Numbered from the stretch's first letter, positions 52,060-63,752 are shown. The stretch: DNA of 64,000 bases from Massilia aquatica (GCF_011682045.1 NZ_VVIW01000006.1:62001-126000); one strand, 5' to 3'. Numbers and translations: made by a program. Notes: a model not told the origin generated them from the sequence alone.

Positions 52060-53667
52060 TCACGCAGGAGCGCCGATCAGCTTGGCGCGTACGGGTGGCG
52101 CAACGTGCTTCATCAGCTCGTTGACAAACGCATCCTGGGCGGCAAACGCGGTCTTGTCGTCGGGCTCGATGGCCGAGACGCGCACCAGGTAACCGTCGGG
52201 AATGTAATCGGACAGCGCGTACTTGAGCTGCACCACCTGGCGGTCGAGATAGCTGCGCACCACGCTGCTGCCCATGGTGAACCAGTAAGTGACCGGCTCG
52301 ATGCGCGGGCCATGGCTGGCCACCATGCGCGTGACCGGGACCGGCAAGCCGTCGATGACGATATTCTCGTTGTGCAGGTCGCGGATCTGGAAGCCCTGGG
52401 CCGCGTAGCACACCTCCTGGCGGTGCGCGCGCATCGACTGGGTCTGGTTCGAGCCGTAGGCGATGGTCAGCATCACGCGCTGGCCGCGGCTGTTGATGTA
52501 GGTGCGCGAGAGGGTCTGGCTGTAGATCGCCGCCACTTTTTCCTGCTGCACCGAGGAGGGCACCATGGCCACGGCGTCGGGATCGATCTTCCAGTCGCCG
52601 AAGGCGGCCGGGACGCTGGTTTCGAGCACGATCGCCGGCTCGCTGTCGGCCAGCATTTTTTGCGGCTTGATGGCAAACGTGGCCAGCAGGGCCGCGCCCA
52701 TCAGCACGGCGGCGCCGAGCGCCATGCCGAGCGGACCGTAGTTGGCGGTGAGCGCAGGCGGCCCGGCTTCGCTGGCGAACAGCGGCAGCGCCTGCTTGTC
52801 GGCGGCGCCGAAGCGCAGCAGCGAATCGGTGGCGATGATCAGCAGCAGGGCCGAGACGAACAGCACCATGCCGGCGAAACCGTGCAGGAAGCCCTGCCCG
52901 GCCGCGTCGCCGAGGTGATAGGTAATGAGGGTGAGCACCATGACCCGGATCACGTTCGAAATGAACGAGATCGGCACGATCAGGATGGCCAGGGTGATGT
53001 TGCGGAACAGCGAATTGTGGCGCACGATGTTCAGGTACAGCAGTCCCAGCGCCTCCAGCGTAAACAGCGTATGCAGGCCGGCGCAGGCGTCGGCCACGAG
53101 CAGCTTGTACTGGCCGATCTGCAAAATCACGCCGCTGCGCGAAATCGGATAGCCGACCCAGTACAGCACGTTGCCGACCACCCACGAGACGGCGGTTTTC
53201 ATGGGCATGGTCAGCATGTCGACCAGGGAACCGGGCAGCGGCAGCATGAACAGCATGAAGAAGAACGGGAACCACTGGGCGCGCAGCGCCTGCCTGCCGC
53301 GCATGAGCAGGATGAGCGCCATCAGGGTGCCGAGGTAGGAGCCGATCTCGAAGATGGCGATGCCCTGCGAACGGCCGATGAAGTACACGAACACCGACAG
53401 CACCAGCAGCGGCCAGCCCAGCGGGCTGCCGCGCCGGCCTTCGCTGACGGCCAGCATCTGGCCCCAGTTGCGGTACAGCAGCCAGTGCGCGATGCCGAGG
53501 ATGATCGGGCCGTGCGCCTGTTCTTCGGTGGCCCACAGGCCGGTGAACATATCGTAGAAACTGGGCACGTACATGAGCAGCAGGCCGAGCGCGATCGGCG
53601 CCCAGGACGGCAGCGCGCCGTTGCCGGACAGGCCGGCCGGCACGGACGACTTGGCCTGCGTGCTCAT
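52060..53667 (-). CDS. xrtB: Exosortase B (XrtB-type) fused to EpsI
   Basis: A 535-residue inner-membrane protein. Residues about 20-300 form a multi-span exosortase, with candidate catalytic residues Cys195 (VADACAGLHT), Arg241 (NVIRVMVLT) and His262 (FLHGFAG). The ADACAGL-x-(S/T)-x-FTLEALG box is the XrtB type. Residues about 320-535 form a periplasmic EpsI domain, starting SVPAAFGDWKIDPDA and including RQEVCYAAQGFQI. Exosortases are thought to process PEP-CTERM proteins and couple this to polysaccharide; the likely substrate here is at 24524-25162. The gene overlaps epsG by 4 nt. Confidence 0.92.
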   Translation of the reverse strand: MSTQAKSSVPAGLSGNGALPSWAPIALGLLLMYVPSFYDMFTGLWATEEQAHGPIILGIAHWLLYRNWGQMLAVSEGRRGSPLGWPLLVLSVFVYFIGRSQGIAIFEIGSYLGTLMALILLMRGRQALRAQWFPFFFMLFMLPLPGSLVDMLTMPMKTAVSWVVGNVLYWVGYPISRSGVILQIGQYKLLVADACAGLHTLFTLEALGLLYLNIVRHNSLFRNITLAILIVPISFISNVIRVMVLTLITYHLGDAAGQGFLHGFAGMVLFVSALLLIIATDSLLRFGAADKQALPLFASEAGPPALTANYGPLGMALGAAVLMGAALLATFAIKPQKMLADSEPAIVLETSVPAAFGDWKIDPDAVAMVPSSVQQEKVAAIYSQTLSRTYINSRGQRVMLTIAYGSNQTQSMRAHRQEVCYAAQGFQIRDLHNENIVIDGLPVPVTRMVASHGPRIEPVTYWFTMGSSVVRSYLDRQVVQLKYALSDYIPDGYLVRVSAIEPDDKTAFAAQDAFVNELMKHVAPPVRAKLIGAPA

Positions 53668-54542
53668 TTGAAGTCCACCAAGACAGAACCGACCACCACG
53701 GCGCCGTTTTGCGCGACCTGTTCGGCCAGGGCGTTGACGTCGCCCATGTGGGTCTTGTTCTTGCGCGCGACGATCAGCACACCGCCGGTGCGGGCGGCCA
53801 GCACCAGGGCGTCAAGCCCGGTCTGGCTGGCGGCCACGTCGTACAGGGTGACATCGTATTTCGATTCGAGCTGGGCGTTCAGGCCGGCGAAATTGCTGCG
53901 GCTGAGCAGTTCCTGGGGATTCGGCGGCAAGGTGCCGGCGCCCAGCACCGACAGGTCGACGAACGAGCCGACATGGGAGATGACGTCGAGGTCGGCGCGG
54001 CCGGCCAGCACGTCGGACAGGCCCTGTTTGCCGGGAATGTTAAAAATGCTGTGCTGGGCTGGTTTACGCAGGTTGGCGTCGACCAGCAGGGTGTGTTCGC
54101 CCAATTGCGAAAACACCACCGCCAGGTTGGCCGCGAACAGGCTGGCGCCGTCGCCGCGGTCGATGCCGACCACGGTGAGCGACTTGCGACCGCGCGCGAA
54201 CCAGCGCAGCATCAGCTGGCTGCGCACGGCGCGCAGGGTTTCGACCTGCGGGCTGAAGGGATCGTAGGCGGCCACCAGGTGCGGCGAATAGCTGCCCTCG
54301 CCCGGCTGCAGGTACGGGTAGTCGAACTGGCGCGCCAGCACTTGCTGGATGTCGGCCTCGTTGATCAGGCCCAGGCGCTGGGCCGCCTCGCCGAAGCGGA
54401 TCCCGAGTTCCTTCTGCATGCGCAGCACGCGCTCGGCGTTCTCGGGGGTGATCTTGCCCGATTCGAGCAGCAAGCCGCCGATGCTCGAATCGGCGCGTTT
54501 CAGTTTCTCGGAGGCGGCCAGGGAAAGCTCGGTCTGCGTCAT
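53664..54542 (-). CDS. epsG: Chain-length determinant partner kinase EpsG
   Basis: A 292-residue cytosolic protein. Residues 15-85 form an MshEN/T2SSE-N-like domain (GGLLLESGKITPENAERVLRMQKELGIRFGEAAQRLGL). A BY-kinase-like ATPase domain follows, with FSQLGEHTLLVDANLRKP as Walker A'/B-like strand. The P-loop GIDRGDGAS lacks the Lys expected before Thr/Ser, and there is no C-terminal Tyr cluster. It normally partners the Wzc-like EpsF to set polymer length. AGGAAACACC precedes the ATG. Confidence 0.92.
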   Translation of the reverse strand: MTQTELSLAASEKLKRADSSIGGLLLESGKITPENAERVLRMQKELGIRFGEAAQRLGLINEADIQQVLARQFDYPYLQPGEGSYSPHLVAAYDPFSPQVETLRAVRSQLMLRWFARGRKSLTVVGIDRGDGASLFAANLAVVFSQLGEHTLLVDANLRKPAQHSIFNIPGKQGLSDVLAGRADLDVISHVGSFVDLSVLGAGTLPPNPQELLSRSNFAGLNAQLESKYDVTLYDVAASQTGLDALVLAARTGGVLIVARKNKTHMGDVNALAEQVAQNGAVVVGSVLVDFK

Positions 54543-54583
54543 GGTGTTTCCTATTGTTGGTTCGGGCGCGGGCAGGCTGCTAG

Positions 54584-55990
54584 TTAGCCCAGGCGCAGGC
54601 GGCGCGGCAGCAGCGAATTGATCGCGCTGTAGCGGCGCTTGGAAGCGGTCCAGTCGATCACGCCGAGCACCGGCATCTGCAGCACTTCGGCCATATCGGT
54701 TTCGGAGCGCACGCGGCGGTCGATCATTTCGGTCAGCAGGGCGAAGCCCAGGCCCAGCATCACGCCCAGGAAACCCGACAGCATGGTGTTGAGCATGACG
54801 CGCGGGCCGCTGGCGTTCAGCGGCGCAGTGGCCGGATTGAGCACGGCAATGTCGGACTGTTCGGAGGCGCCTTCGATGCGGGTTTGCGAAAAGCGCATCG
54901 AGGTGGCGTCGAACGCGCGCTGGGCGCTCTCGACATCCTTGGCCAGCACGCCGAGTTCGTCGCGGCTGCGGTTCAGTTCGAGTACCTTGGCCTTCTGGGC
55001 CGCCAGCGCCGCGCGCACCGCGCCTTCGCGCTGCTGCAGGATGGCGGCGTTGTTGCCGACGCTGCTGGACGCCGAGCGCTGCTGCGACGACAGGTTGGCG
55101 TTGATCTTGTCGACTTCGGCCTTGATGCTCAGGTATTGCGGATGGTTCACGCCCAGGCGCTGGCCGACTTCGGCCAGGCGCGATTCGGCCCCGGCCAGCT
55201 GCACCTTGAGGTTCTGGACCAGCGGATTGGAGGCCACGTCGGGCGAATCGGCGGCGCGCGAACCCTGCGCCATGCCCTGGCGCGAAGTCGCTTCCATGGC
55301 CTGGCCCTGGGCCGCGACCAATTGGGCCGAGAGGTCGTTGAGGCGGTTCGATTCGACGTCGAGACGGTTGTCGACGCTGACGATGCCATTGTCCTGCTGG
55401 TACTTGGAGAGGCGGCTCTGCGCCGCTTCCACGTTACCGCGCAGCATTTTGGTCTGTTCGTTGAAGTAGGCCGCGGCCTTTTTCATCGGCTCGACCTTCA
55501 GTTCAATGGCCAGCTTCTGGTATTCCTCGGCGAAGGCATTCGCCACGGCCGCCACGAATTGCGGATCGGCGCCCTTGAAATTGATTTCGACCACGCTGCT
55601 TTCGCGCGACGGGACCACGTCGAGCTTGACCAGCAGCAGGTTGGCCAGCCAGTCGCGCACGGTGCCCTTGCCGCCGGTGGCTTTGCGGAACTGCTCGACC
55701 ACGGTCGGGTTTTCCGCCATTTTCAGCTGGTCGACCACCCTCCCGGCCACATTCTTGCTGCTGATGATGTCGATCTGGGTCGCCATATACCCCGGCAACA
55801 GCTGGCTCGGCATGGCAATCCCGGTCAGCGGATCGACGCCCTTGTAGTTGAGCAGCACGGACGCCGTGGCCTGGTAGGTCTTGGGCATCGACAGGCTGAC
55901 CATCAGGGTCAGCGTGACGGTGACGATCAAGGTCGCCAGGATGATGTACTTGCGCGCATACAAAATCAGCAGGAACTGGGATAAATTCAT
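54584..55990 (-). CDS. epsF: Chain-length determinant protein EpsF
   Basis: A 468-residue Wzz/PCP2-like protein. An N-terminal membrane segment (about 15-35) and a C-terminal one (about 405-430) flank a long periplasmic coiled-coil region. The Wzz-domain start is [30 protein letters not shown], and the C-terminal end runs [14 protein letters not shown]. It controls polymer length together with EpsG. It lies in the usual position between epsE and epsG. Confidence 0.93.
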   Translation of the reverse strand: MNLSQFLLILYARKYIILATLIVTVTLTLMVSLSMPKTYQATASVLLNYKGVDPLTGIAMPSQLLPGYMATQIDIISSKNVAGRVVDQLKMAENPTVVEQFRKATGGKGTVRDWLANLLLVKLDVVPSRESSVVEINFKGADPQFVAAVANAFAEEYQKLAIELKVEPMKKAAAYFNEQTKMLRGNVEAAQSRLSKYQQDNGIVSVDNRLDVESNRLNDLSAQLVAAQGQAMEATSRQGMAQGSRAADSPDVASNPLVQNLKVQLAGAESRLAEVGQRLGVNHPQYLSIKAEVDKINANLSSQQRSASSSVGNNAAILQQREGAVRAALAAQKAKVLELNRSRDELGVLAKDVESAQRAFDATSMRFSQTRIEGASEQSDIAVLNPATAPLNASGPRVMLNTMLSGFLGVMLGLGFALLTEMIDRRVRSETDMAEVLQMPVLGVIDWTASKRRYSAINSLLPRRLRLG

Positions 55991-56058
55991 TTAGCAACTC
56001 TCAATGTGGTGCGGCGGCCGGGGCCGGGAGCGAAGGCCACTGGCCGGGGCCGGGAAAA

Positions 56059-56847
56059 TCAGAACCAGCTTTCCTTGACGAAGACGACATCGTCCACTTG
56101 CAGCAGGTCGTCCTGCTTGGCGTCGATCAGGCGGATCTTGCCGTCGGCGTCGCGGCGCTTGATCACCAGGCCGCGCTCGGTGCCGCGCATGGACAGGCCG
56201 CCGCCGGCCGACAGGGCCTGCACCACGGTCATCGAGCGCTCGAGGCGGAATGCACCCGGACGCTGGACTTCGCCGTAGATATAGAACTTGGGCGCACGCT
56301 CGACGTACAGCACGTCGTTGCCGGACAAGACGTAATCCTTGTTGAGCTGGCCGTTGCGCACCATCTCGACGACGTCGATTTCTTCGCGCGTGGTCTTGCC
56401 GTCGCGCGTGCGGACCAGGCTGAGGCGGTCGCCGCCTTCGCTGTTGATGCCGCCGGCCATGGCCAGCAGGTCGATCAGGCTGCGCTTGCCTTCGATCGGG
56501 TAGCGGCCCGGACGGTTAACCGCGCCCAGCACCGATACCTGCTGGCTCTGCACTGCGGTGACGATGACGTTCACTTGCGGCTTCTTGACGAAGTTGCCCG
56601 CTTCCAGCATGGAGGCGATCTTCTTTTCGGCGGCGGCGGCCGACAGGCCGGCCACCGGCACCTGGCCGATCAGCGGATAGCTGATGTTGCCGCCTTCGCT
56701 GACCCGGGTTTCCAGGGTCAGGTCGGGACTGCCGTAGACCGACACCTTGAGCACGTCGCCCGGGCCGAGCGGCAGGTCGGCGGCGCTGGCCGCGCTCATT
56801 GTCAAGGTCGTCAGCAAAGCCATCAGGCCATGTACCAGTTTGTTCAT
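56059..56847 (-). CDS. epsE: Polysaccharide export outer-membrane protein EpsE (Wza-like)
   Basis: A 262-residue secreted protein of the Wza family. It has a signal peptide (cleavage near ASA-AD), the poly-export opening LPLGPGDVLKVSVYGSPDLTL and two SLBB domains (VSVLGAVNRPGRYPIEGKRSLIDLLAMAGG and FYIYGEVQRPGAFRLERSMTVVQALSAGGG). There is no lipobox, unlike classical Wza. It forms the export channel. ATG 56847 has an AGGGTG ribosome binding site; GTG 56856 is an alternative. Confidence 0.95.
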   Translation of the reverse strand: MNKLVHGLMALLTTLTMSAASAADLPLGPGDVLKVSVYGSPDLTLETRVSEGGNISYPLIGQVPVAGLSAAAAEKKIASMLEAGNFVKKPQVNVIVTAVQSQQVSVLGAVNRPGRYPIEGKRSLIDLLAMAGGINSEGGDRLSLVRTRDGKTTREEIDVVEMVRNGQLNKDYVLSGNDVLYVERAPKFYIYGEVQRPGAFRLERSMTVVQALSAGGGLSMRGTERGLVIKRRDADGKIRLIDAKQDDLLQVDDVVFVKESWF

Positions 56848-56899
56848 ATGTATCACCCTATTGATTGGTTTCAGTTGTCGGAACGGCGGCCGCAGCCGA

Positions 56900-57901
56900 T
56901 TATTTCAGGCCGGCCACGCCGCGCGCGGTGGCGGCATCGTCGGCGCCCGGGGTGGCTGCCGGCTCGGCCGGGGCCGGGGTCGCCGCGACAGGCGCCGGCG
57001 CGGCCGGGGCCGGCGTGGCCGCGGTGGCGGGGGCCGGCGTGGCGGCCAGGGTCGGCGCCTTCAGGTAATCGATCTTGGCGGCGCTGCGCAGGCGCTTGAG
57101 CTCGGCATCAGCCGCGTCCTTGGTGCGTTTGTTGAACAGGAACTTTTCGATCTGCGGCGCCGCCACTTCCAGCGTGGCCGGGTTGTCGCGCACGTCGACG
57201 ATCGAGACCAGCATGCTGCGCTCGCCTTCCTTGACAATAAACAGCTGGCCCTTCGGCATGCTTTTCAGCTTGGCCGACATCTCCGGCGCCAGGTCGGAGG
57301 TGGTGCGCGACGCCTGGGTACGCATGAACTTGACCTTGTTGGCGTCGAACCAGACGGCGACATCGTCCAGCGACTTGGCGTTCTCGGCCACGGTCTTGAC
57401 TTCCTCGCTCAGATCCTTGGTCTGGATGACCAGCTGCTTCATGTCGAACTGCTTGCGGTTGGCAAAGAAGTCCGGGTTCTTGCTGTAGTAGTCGTTCACT
57501 TCGGCAGGGGTCGGACGCGGCACGGCGCCGACTTTTTTCTGCATGTAGGCCTGGGCGATGATCAGGGCCTTGGCCCGTTCGATCGCCTGCACCACTTTGG
57601 GATCGCGGTCGGTCTTGTCTTTGGCCGCTTCGTTCTGCAGCAGCTGGCGGTCGATCAGGGCTTCGACCAGCTTCTTGCTGGCGTCGGTCTGCTGGGCCGG
57701 CGGCACGTTGGCCAGCATCAGCTCCTCGCTCAGCTGCAATTCGGTGATTTCTTCTCCGTTGACGCTGACCAGCGCCTGCCCCACTTTGGGCTTGCTGTCC
57801 TTGTTGCCGCAGCCGGCCAGTCCGGCCAGCGCCACCATGAGGGCGGCGCACAGCAAACGTTTGTGTGAAGGCGGCGACATGGCCAGGGTGGAGATGTTCA
57901 A
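56900..57901 (-). CDS. epsD: EpsD-family peptidyl-prolyl cis-trans isomerase lipoprotein
   Basis: A 333-residue SurA-like protein. It has the lipobox LAGLAGC (Cys at about 31), an N-terminal SurA-type helix-rich domain (VGQALVSVNGEEITELQLSEEL), a PPIC-like region around residues 150-250 and a Pro/Ala-rich C-terminal tail. EpsD-family proteins act in the periplasm in EPS assembly. The start is TTG 57901, with GAGGA 6 nt upstream; no nearby ATG gives as good a site. A 232-bp spacer separates it from epsB, so it may have its own promoter. Confidence 0.9.
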   Translation of the reverse strand: MNISTLAMSPPSHKRLLCAALMVALAGLAGCGNKDSKPKVGQALVSVNGEEITELQLSEELMLANVPPAQQTDASKKLVEALIDRQLLQNEAAKDKTDRDPKVVQAIERAKALIIAQAYMQKKVGAVPRPTPAEVNDYYSKNPDFFANRKQFDMKQLVIQTKDLSEEVKTVAENAKSLDDVAVWFDANKVKFMRTQASRTTSDLAPEMSAKLKSMPKGQLFIVKEGERSMLVSIVDVRDNPATLEVAAPQIEKFLFNKRTKDAADAELKRLRSAAKIDYLKAPTLAATPAPATAATPAPAAPAPVAATPAPAEPAATPGADDAATARGVAGLK

Positions 57902-58133
57902 TTTAGTCCTCGAATTTTTGTTATAAAGCTTGATTAATACACAACGACATTGCCCGGATTATTACACATTTCGGCAAATCGATGCGTTTAAATGGTGCCG
58001 CCATTGCGCACCGCATCATGCTCTGCGCACTGTGCCGGAGCATGCTCGCAGAGCCTCATTTTAGCGCGTTAACGATGACAGCGAAACAACTTTGCTGCAC
58101 TGCGGCAGACGCTTAAGTCTCCCTTAATCCGTC

Positions 58134-59516
58134 TCAATGCGCGTTCTCGCGGCTGAACACCACTTTCACGGTCTTGACGATGATCCACAGGTCGAGCCAG
58201 AGCGACCAGCTGCGCAGGTAGTCGAGGTCGTACTGGATGCGCGCTTCCATCTTGTCCAGCGTTTCGGTCTCGCCGCGCATGCCGTTGACCTGGGCCCAGC
58301 CGGTGATGCCGGGCTTGACCTTGTGACGCAGCATGTAGCCCTTGATCAGCTTGCGGTACTGCTCGTTGTGGGCCACCGCGTGCGGACGCGGACCGACGAT
58401 GCTCATGCGCCCCTGCAACACATTGAAGAACTGGGGCAGCTCGTCGAGCGAACTCTTGCGCAAGAAGGCGCCGACCCGGGTGATGCGCTGGTCGCCCTTG
58501 CGCGCCTGCACCACGGTGTCGCCGTTTTCGGTCACGGTCATCGAGCGGAACTTGTAGACGATGATCTCTTCGCCATACAGGCCGTAGCGGCGCTGGCGGA
58601 AGATCACCGGCCCGGGCGAGGTGAATTTGACGGCGGCGGCGATGACCAGCATGATCGGCAGCAGCATCAGCTGGATGACCAGGCCGAGCACGATATCGCT
58701 GGTGCGCTTGATCATGCTGTTCAAGCCCATGAACGGGGTTTCGCAGATGGCGATCACGGGCATGCCGCCGACGTTGTCGAAACGCGCCTGCATCAGGTCG
58801 AACACATAGATATCGGGCAGGAAATAGACCGAGGCCGTGGTGTCCTGCAGCTCGTCGAGCAGCTTGCGGATGCGCGGCTGGGCCGAAATCGGCTGGCTGA
58901 TGAAGATCATCTTGATGTTGTGTTCGCGCACATAGGCGGCGATATCGGCCATCTTGCCCAGCATCGGATGGCGCAGGTTGGCCGGATGGCGGTCTTCGGT
59001 GCGGTCGTCGAAAAAGCCGTGCATTTGCATGAACAGGTTCTTGTGGCGCTCGCAGATGCCGGCGAACTTGAGGCCGACATCGTTGGCGCCGATCACCACC
59101 ACCGAACGCATCTCGGTATTGTTGCCGGGACCGACGGAGACGCGCCGCACCGCCAGGTGGCTCACCAGCATGATGATCGGGGTGGCGACGAACCAGGTCA
59201 GCACCACCTGATTGTCGTAATAACCCGACAAACCGCTGGCCGAACCGAGGAACAGCAGCACGCACACGGTCAGCACCCAGCCGAACACGGTGTCGCGCAC
59301 ATACGCGACCATGCGCCCGCTGCGCCAGGTGCGGTACGGATCGACGTGCTGGTAGACGGCCGAGGAAACGAAGAAGGCGAGAATCATCAATACCAGCGAA
59401 TACCCCGTGAACGGCTCATGGAAGTACATTGACGCCACGTACAGGCTCCCCATGATGATCAGGGGATCGAGCACGCGCTGGAAAAACGAAATTAAGGGGA
59501 TGTCATTGACCGTCAT
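58134..59516 (-). CDS. epsB: Undecaprenyl-phosphate glucose phosphotransferase EpsB
   Basis: A 460-residue polyprenyl phosphate hexose-1-phosphate transferase of the WcaJ/EpsB type. The N-terminus has four or five membrane segments, the middle a CoA-binding-like Rossmann region (SVVVIGANDVGLKFAGICERH). The C-terminal sugar transferase has KRTSDIVLGLVIQLMLLPIM, YKFRSMTVTENGD, RKSSLDELPQFFNVLQG and GPRPHAVAHNEQY. It starts the lipid-linked repeat unit. AGGTG precedes ATG 59516. Confidence 0.95.
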   Translation of the reverse strand: MTVNDIPLISFFQRVLDPLIIMGSLYVASMYFHEPFTGYSLVLMILAFFVSSAVYQHVDPYRTWRSGRMVAYVRDTVFGWVLTVCVLLFLGSASGLSGYYDNQVVLTWFVATPIIMLVSHLAVRRVSVGPGNNTEMRSVVVIGANDVGLKFAGICERHKNLFMQMHGFFDDRTEDRHPANLRHPMLGKMADIAAYVREHNIKMIFISQPISAQPRIRKLLDELQDTTASVYFLPDIYVFDLMQARFDNVGGMPVIAICETPFMGLNSMIKRTSDIVLGLVIQLMLLPIMLVIAAAVKFTSPGPVIFRQRRYGLYGEEIIVYKFRSMTVTENGDTVVQARKGDQRITRVGAFLRKSSLDELPQFFNVLQGRMSIVGPRPHAVAHNEQYRKLIKGYMLRHKVKPGITGWAQVNGMRGETETLDKMEARIQYDLDYLRSWSLWLDLWIIVKTVKVVFSRENAH

Positions 59517-59524
59517 GGGCACCT

Positions 59525-60790
59525 TTAGAACTGCGCATTGGCGTTCACCGAAACCGTGTTCGCCTTGAAGCTTCCATTGCCGAGGAAGCGCGCGCCGCTG
59601 CGCTCCTGGTGGATGAAAGAGGTTGAAAATTGCACTGTTTGCAGGGGCGACCAGGTCGCGCCCACGCTTGCCTGGCGCAAGGTGTCGCTCAGGTCGTCCG
59701 GCGAATTGTTCAGCAGCCGGCCTTCGTAGGAGCGCTGTTCGACGCTCGCGTTGGCGTCCACGCGCACCTTGGCGCTGGCGTCCCAGCTGGCGCCGGCGCT
59801 GATGCCGCGGTTCAGGCTGAAGGTATAGAAGTAATTCTCGATGGCGGAAAACTCGCGCCAGGCGGCGGTATTGAGGCGCAGTTTCTGGCGCGGAGTGAAG
59901 CTGGCCGTGACGCGCCCGTTAAAACCGCTGACGTCGCGCGGACCCGACTGCGCATTCTTGCGCCTGGCGTAGCCGGCCAGCGCCTGCACCGTGGTGATCG
60001 GGGTGGCGCGCCAGACGATGCGCGCCTTGAGCTCATCCTGCTCGTAATCATCGTCGCGCACCACGCCGGCCAGGATGCGCTCGTTGAGGTACTTGCCGGA
60101 GAGGCGGCGCACGACCAGGCCGGCGCTGCTGCCGCTGCGCGGCAGGTAGTCGAAGCCGGCTTCGACGGCGTCTTCGGTGCGGTCGTTGTAGCGCTGCACG
60201 CTCAGCTCATACGTATACTTGTCGCGCGAGGCGGCCCCGCGCACGCGCCAGCTCGGATGCATGCGCCAGGCGGCGTCGACAAACTGGCGCCGCTGCACGC
60301 GCAGATTGCGCTCGCGGCTCTGGAAATCGGTGTACGGCGCCAGGGTCTGGGCGTAGGTCGCCCCCAGGCTGCCTTCGAGATGGTTGGCCAGTTGCCAGTT
60401 CCAGGTGCCCTGGAAATCCTTGCCGTCGTAATCGAGCTGCTTGAAATGCGAAAAAGCCACCTTCGACAGCTTGCCCTGGGCCTGGATGCGCTGGCGGCTC
60501 CAGGTTTTATCGAACAAGACCCCGACCACGCTCTGGCGCGCCGAATCGCTGCGCTGGTTGTCGTAACCGGGCGACTCCTCGGACAGGCGGAACAGGTTGT
60601 CGTCGTAGAAATAGCCGAGGCCGCCGTAAACATGCAGCGGATCGGACGGCCCGGCCCAGGCCTGGCCGCCGCCGGCGCCGAGGGCGAGCGCCAGCGCCAC
60701 GGCGCGCGCGCACGTACGCTTTCCAGCGCGCAATGCGACGCGCGCGGCGGCTTGCGCACGGTGCTGAGAGGATGGCAAGGATGAAGGCAT
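59525..60790 (-). CDS. epsL: Outer-membrane beta-barrel protein EpsL
   Basis: A 421-residue secreted protein with a long signal peptide (cleavage near AWA-GP). The mature part begins DPLHVYGGLGYFYDDNLFRLSE, the hallmark of the XrtB/PEP-CTERM-associated EpsL family. It continues as alternating beta strands ending in the C-terminal aromatic QF of an outer-membrane barrel. It probably serves EPS export or modification at the outer membrane. It is the first gene after the CAAX-protease-related gene. Confidence 0.9.
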   Translation of the reverse strand: MPSSLPSSQHRAQAAARVALRAGKRTCARAVALALALGAGGGQAWAGPSDPLHVYGGLGYFYDDNLFRLSEESPGYDNQRSDSARQSVVGVLFDKTWSRQRIQAQGKLSKVAFSHFKQLDYDGKDFQGTWNWQLANHLEGSLGATYAQTLAPYTDFQSRERNLRVQRRQFVDAAWRMHPSWRVRGAASRDKYTYELSVQRYNDRTEDAVEAGFDYLPRSGSSAGLVVRRLSGKYLNERILAGVVRDDDYEQDELKARIVWRATPITTVQALAGYARRKNAQSGPRDVSGFNGRVTASFTPRQKLRLNTAAWREFSAIENYFYTFSLNRGISAGASWDASAKVRVDANASVEQRSYEGRLLNNSPDDLSDTLRQASVGATWSPLQTVQFSTSFIHQERSGARFLGNGSFKANTVSVNANAQF

Positions 60791-60830
60791 TTGTTAGTCT
60801 TTGTTCAAGTCGGATCGAATGGGCGAGATA

Positions 60831-61550
60831 TTACCAGTATGTCCAATTTCCTGTTCGCACAATCCACACCCCGAGAAGGCCATTCGTGACGGCGTGCGCG
60901 AGGATGGAAGACCACAGGCTTCGTTGTTTCATGTACAACAGGGAATAAGCGGCGCCGGCGACCATCCCGGCCAGCCACAGGTTATGCTCAAATCCAAACA
61001 GCACGACCCCAATCACAACACTTTTGAGGCTTATTTGCGCTGGATCAAGCAAGTGGAAGGAATCCGAATCGATCCAGCGCATCAGGAAGGAGCGCCAGAA
61101 CAGTTCTTCCATGACGGGGACGACCAGGGCGGCCCCGGCGATGCGCACGGCCACCATCAGCCAGTCGATGCGCCCGCCGGTAGTGGGATTGAAGCCGTCG
61201 GGCGAGCCGATCACCATCCAGCTGGCGTCCAGGCTGACCCACAGCACCAGCACCAGCACCCCGGTGACAAGGGCGACGGCAGTGGCCGTCAGGCCCAGGT
61301 CCCAGCTGTGCAATTCGGTGTAATCGCGCCAGAACCAGGCCAGGGTGGCCAGCACGGCGCCGATCTTGAGCGCGTACATCCAGCGCAGCGCCTGGAGCTC
61401 GATGCCCAGGCGGGCCAGGACATCGACCGCGATGATGAAGAAGATATAAACCAGGAAAGGCAGGATGCGGACCCATGCCGCGCGGCTGAACATCGGAACG
61501 TTGGCAGCGGCAAGCGCCGTCAGGTCGTGTTGTTCATTGCGTTCGGACAT
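60831..61550 (-). CDS. CAAX prenyl protease-related (CPBP) membrane protein
   Basis: A 239-residue membrane protein with about 6-7 hydrophobic segments. The CPBP motifs are VPVMEELFWRSFLMRW (EE-x3-R), GFEHNLWLAGMVAGAAYS and ILAHAVTNGLLGVW. This subtype is described as CAAX prenyl protease-related and is often found next to exosortase genes. It may process or mature proteins at the membrane in the PEP-CTERM system. Its substrate is unknown. Confidence 0.85.
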   Translation of the reverse strand: MSERNEQHDLTALAAANVPMFSRAAWVRILPFLVYIFFIIAVDVLARLGIELQALRWMYALKIGAVLATLAWFWRDYTELHSWDLGLTATAVALVTGVLVLVLWVSLDASWMVIGSPDGFNPTTGGRIDWLMVAVRIAGAALVVPVMEELFWRSFLMRWIDSDSFHLLDPAQISLKSVVIGVVLFGFEHNLWLAGMVAGAAYSLLYMKQRSLWSSILAHAVTNGLLGVWIVRTGNWTYW

Positions 61551-61600
61551 AGTGCTTCATCTGCCAGGCATAACGCCCGCTCCAGTTTATTCGTTGGTGA

Positions 61601-63496
<1,896 letters not shown>

Positions 63497-63610
63497 AGAG
63501 GATGAGTGCGCAGGCCGGAAAACCGGCCGGATGAATGAATGAAGCACGCATTGTACCGACTCGGGACAGCTAGCACCCAATTTGCCGCCATTTAGGGCGC
63601 AAACCTCGGC

Positions 63611-63616
63611 TATAAT
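63611..63616 (+). promoter_or_regulatory. Candidate -10 element upstream of tRNA-Arg
   Basis: A perfect TATAAT hexamer lies 62 nt before the tRNA, in the spacer after uup. A well-placed -35 element is not evident. It would drive rightward transcription through the tRNA. Confidence 0.4.
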
Positions 63617-63677
63617 TGCGGTCGATTCACGACACCGGGCCGGCCAAGGCGGGCGCCGATCGCCGAATCACAGCGTC

Positions 63678-63752
63678 CTCTCCGTAGCACAATGGATAGT
63701 GCACATGCCTCCTAAGCGTGGGATACAAGTTCGATTCTTGTCGGAGGGACCA
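63678..63752 (+). tRNA. tRNA-Arg (anticodon CCU)
   Basis: The 75-nt sequence folds as a cloverleaf. The acceptor CTCTCCG pairs with CGGAGGG (one G-U), the D-stem is GCAC/GTGC, and the anticodon stem CATGC/GCGTG carries loop CTCCTAA with anticodon CCT. The T-arm is ACAAG-TTCGATT-CTTGT, discriminator A, and CCA is encoded. A small 8-bp hairpin (63763-63786) follows. Arg-CCU tRNAs are common integration sites. Confidence 0.93.
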
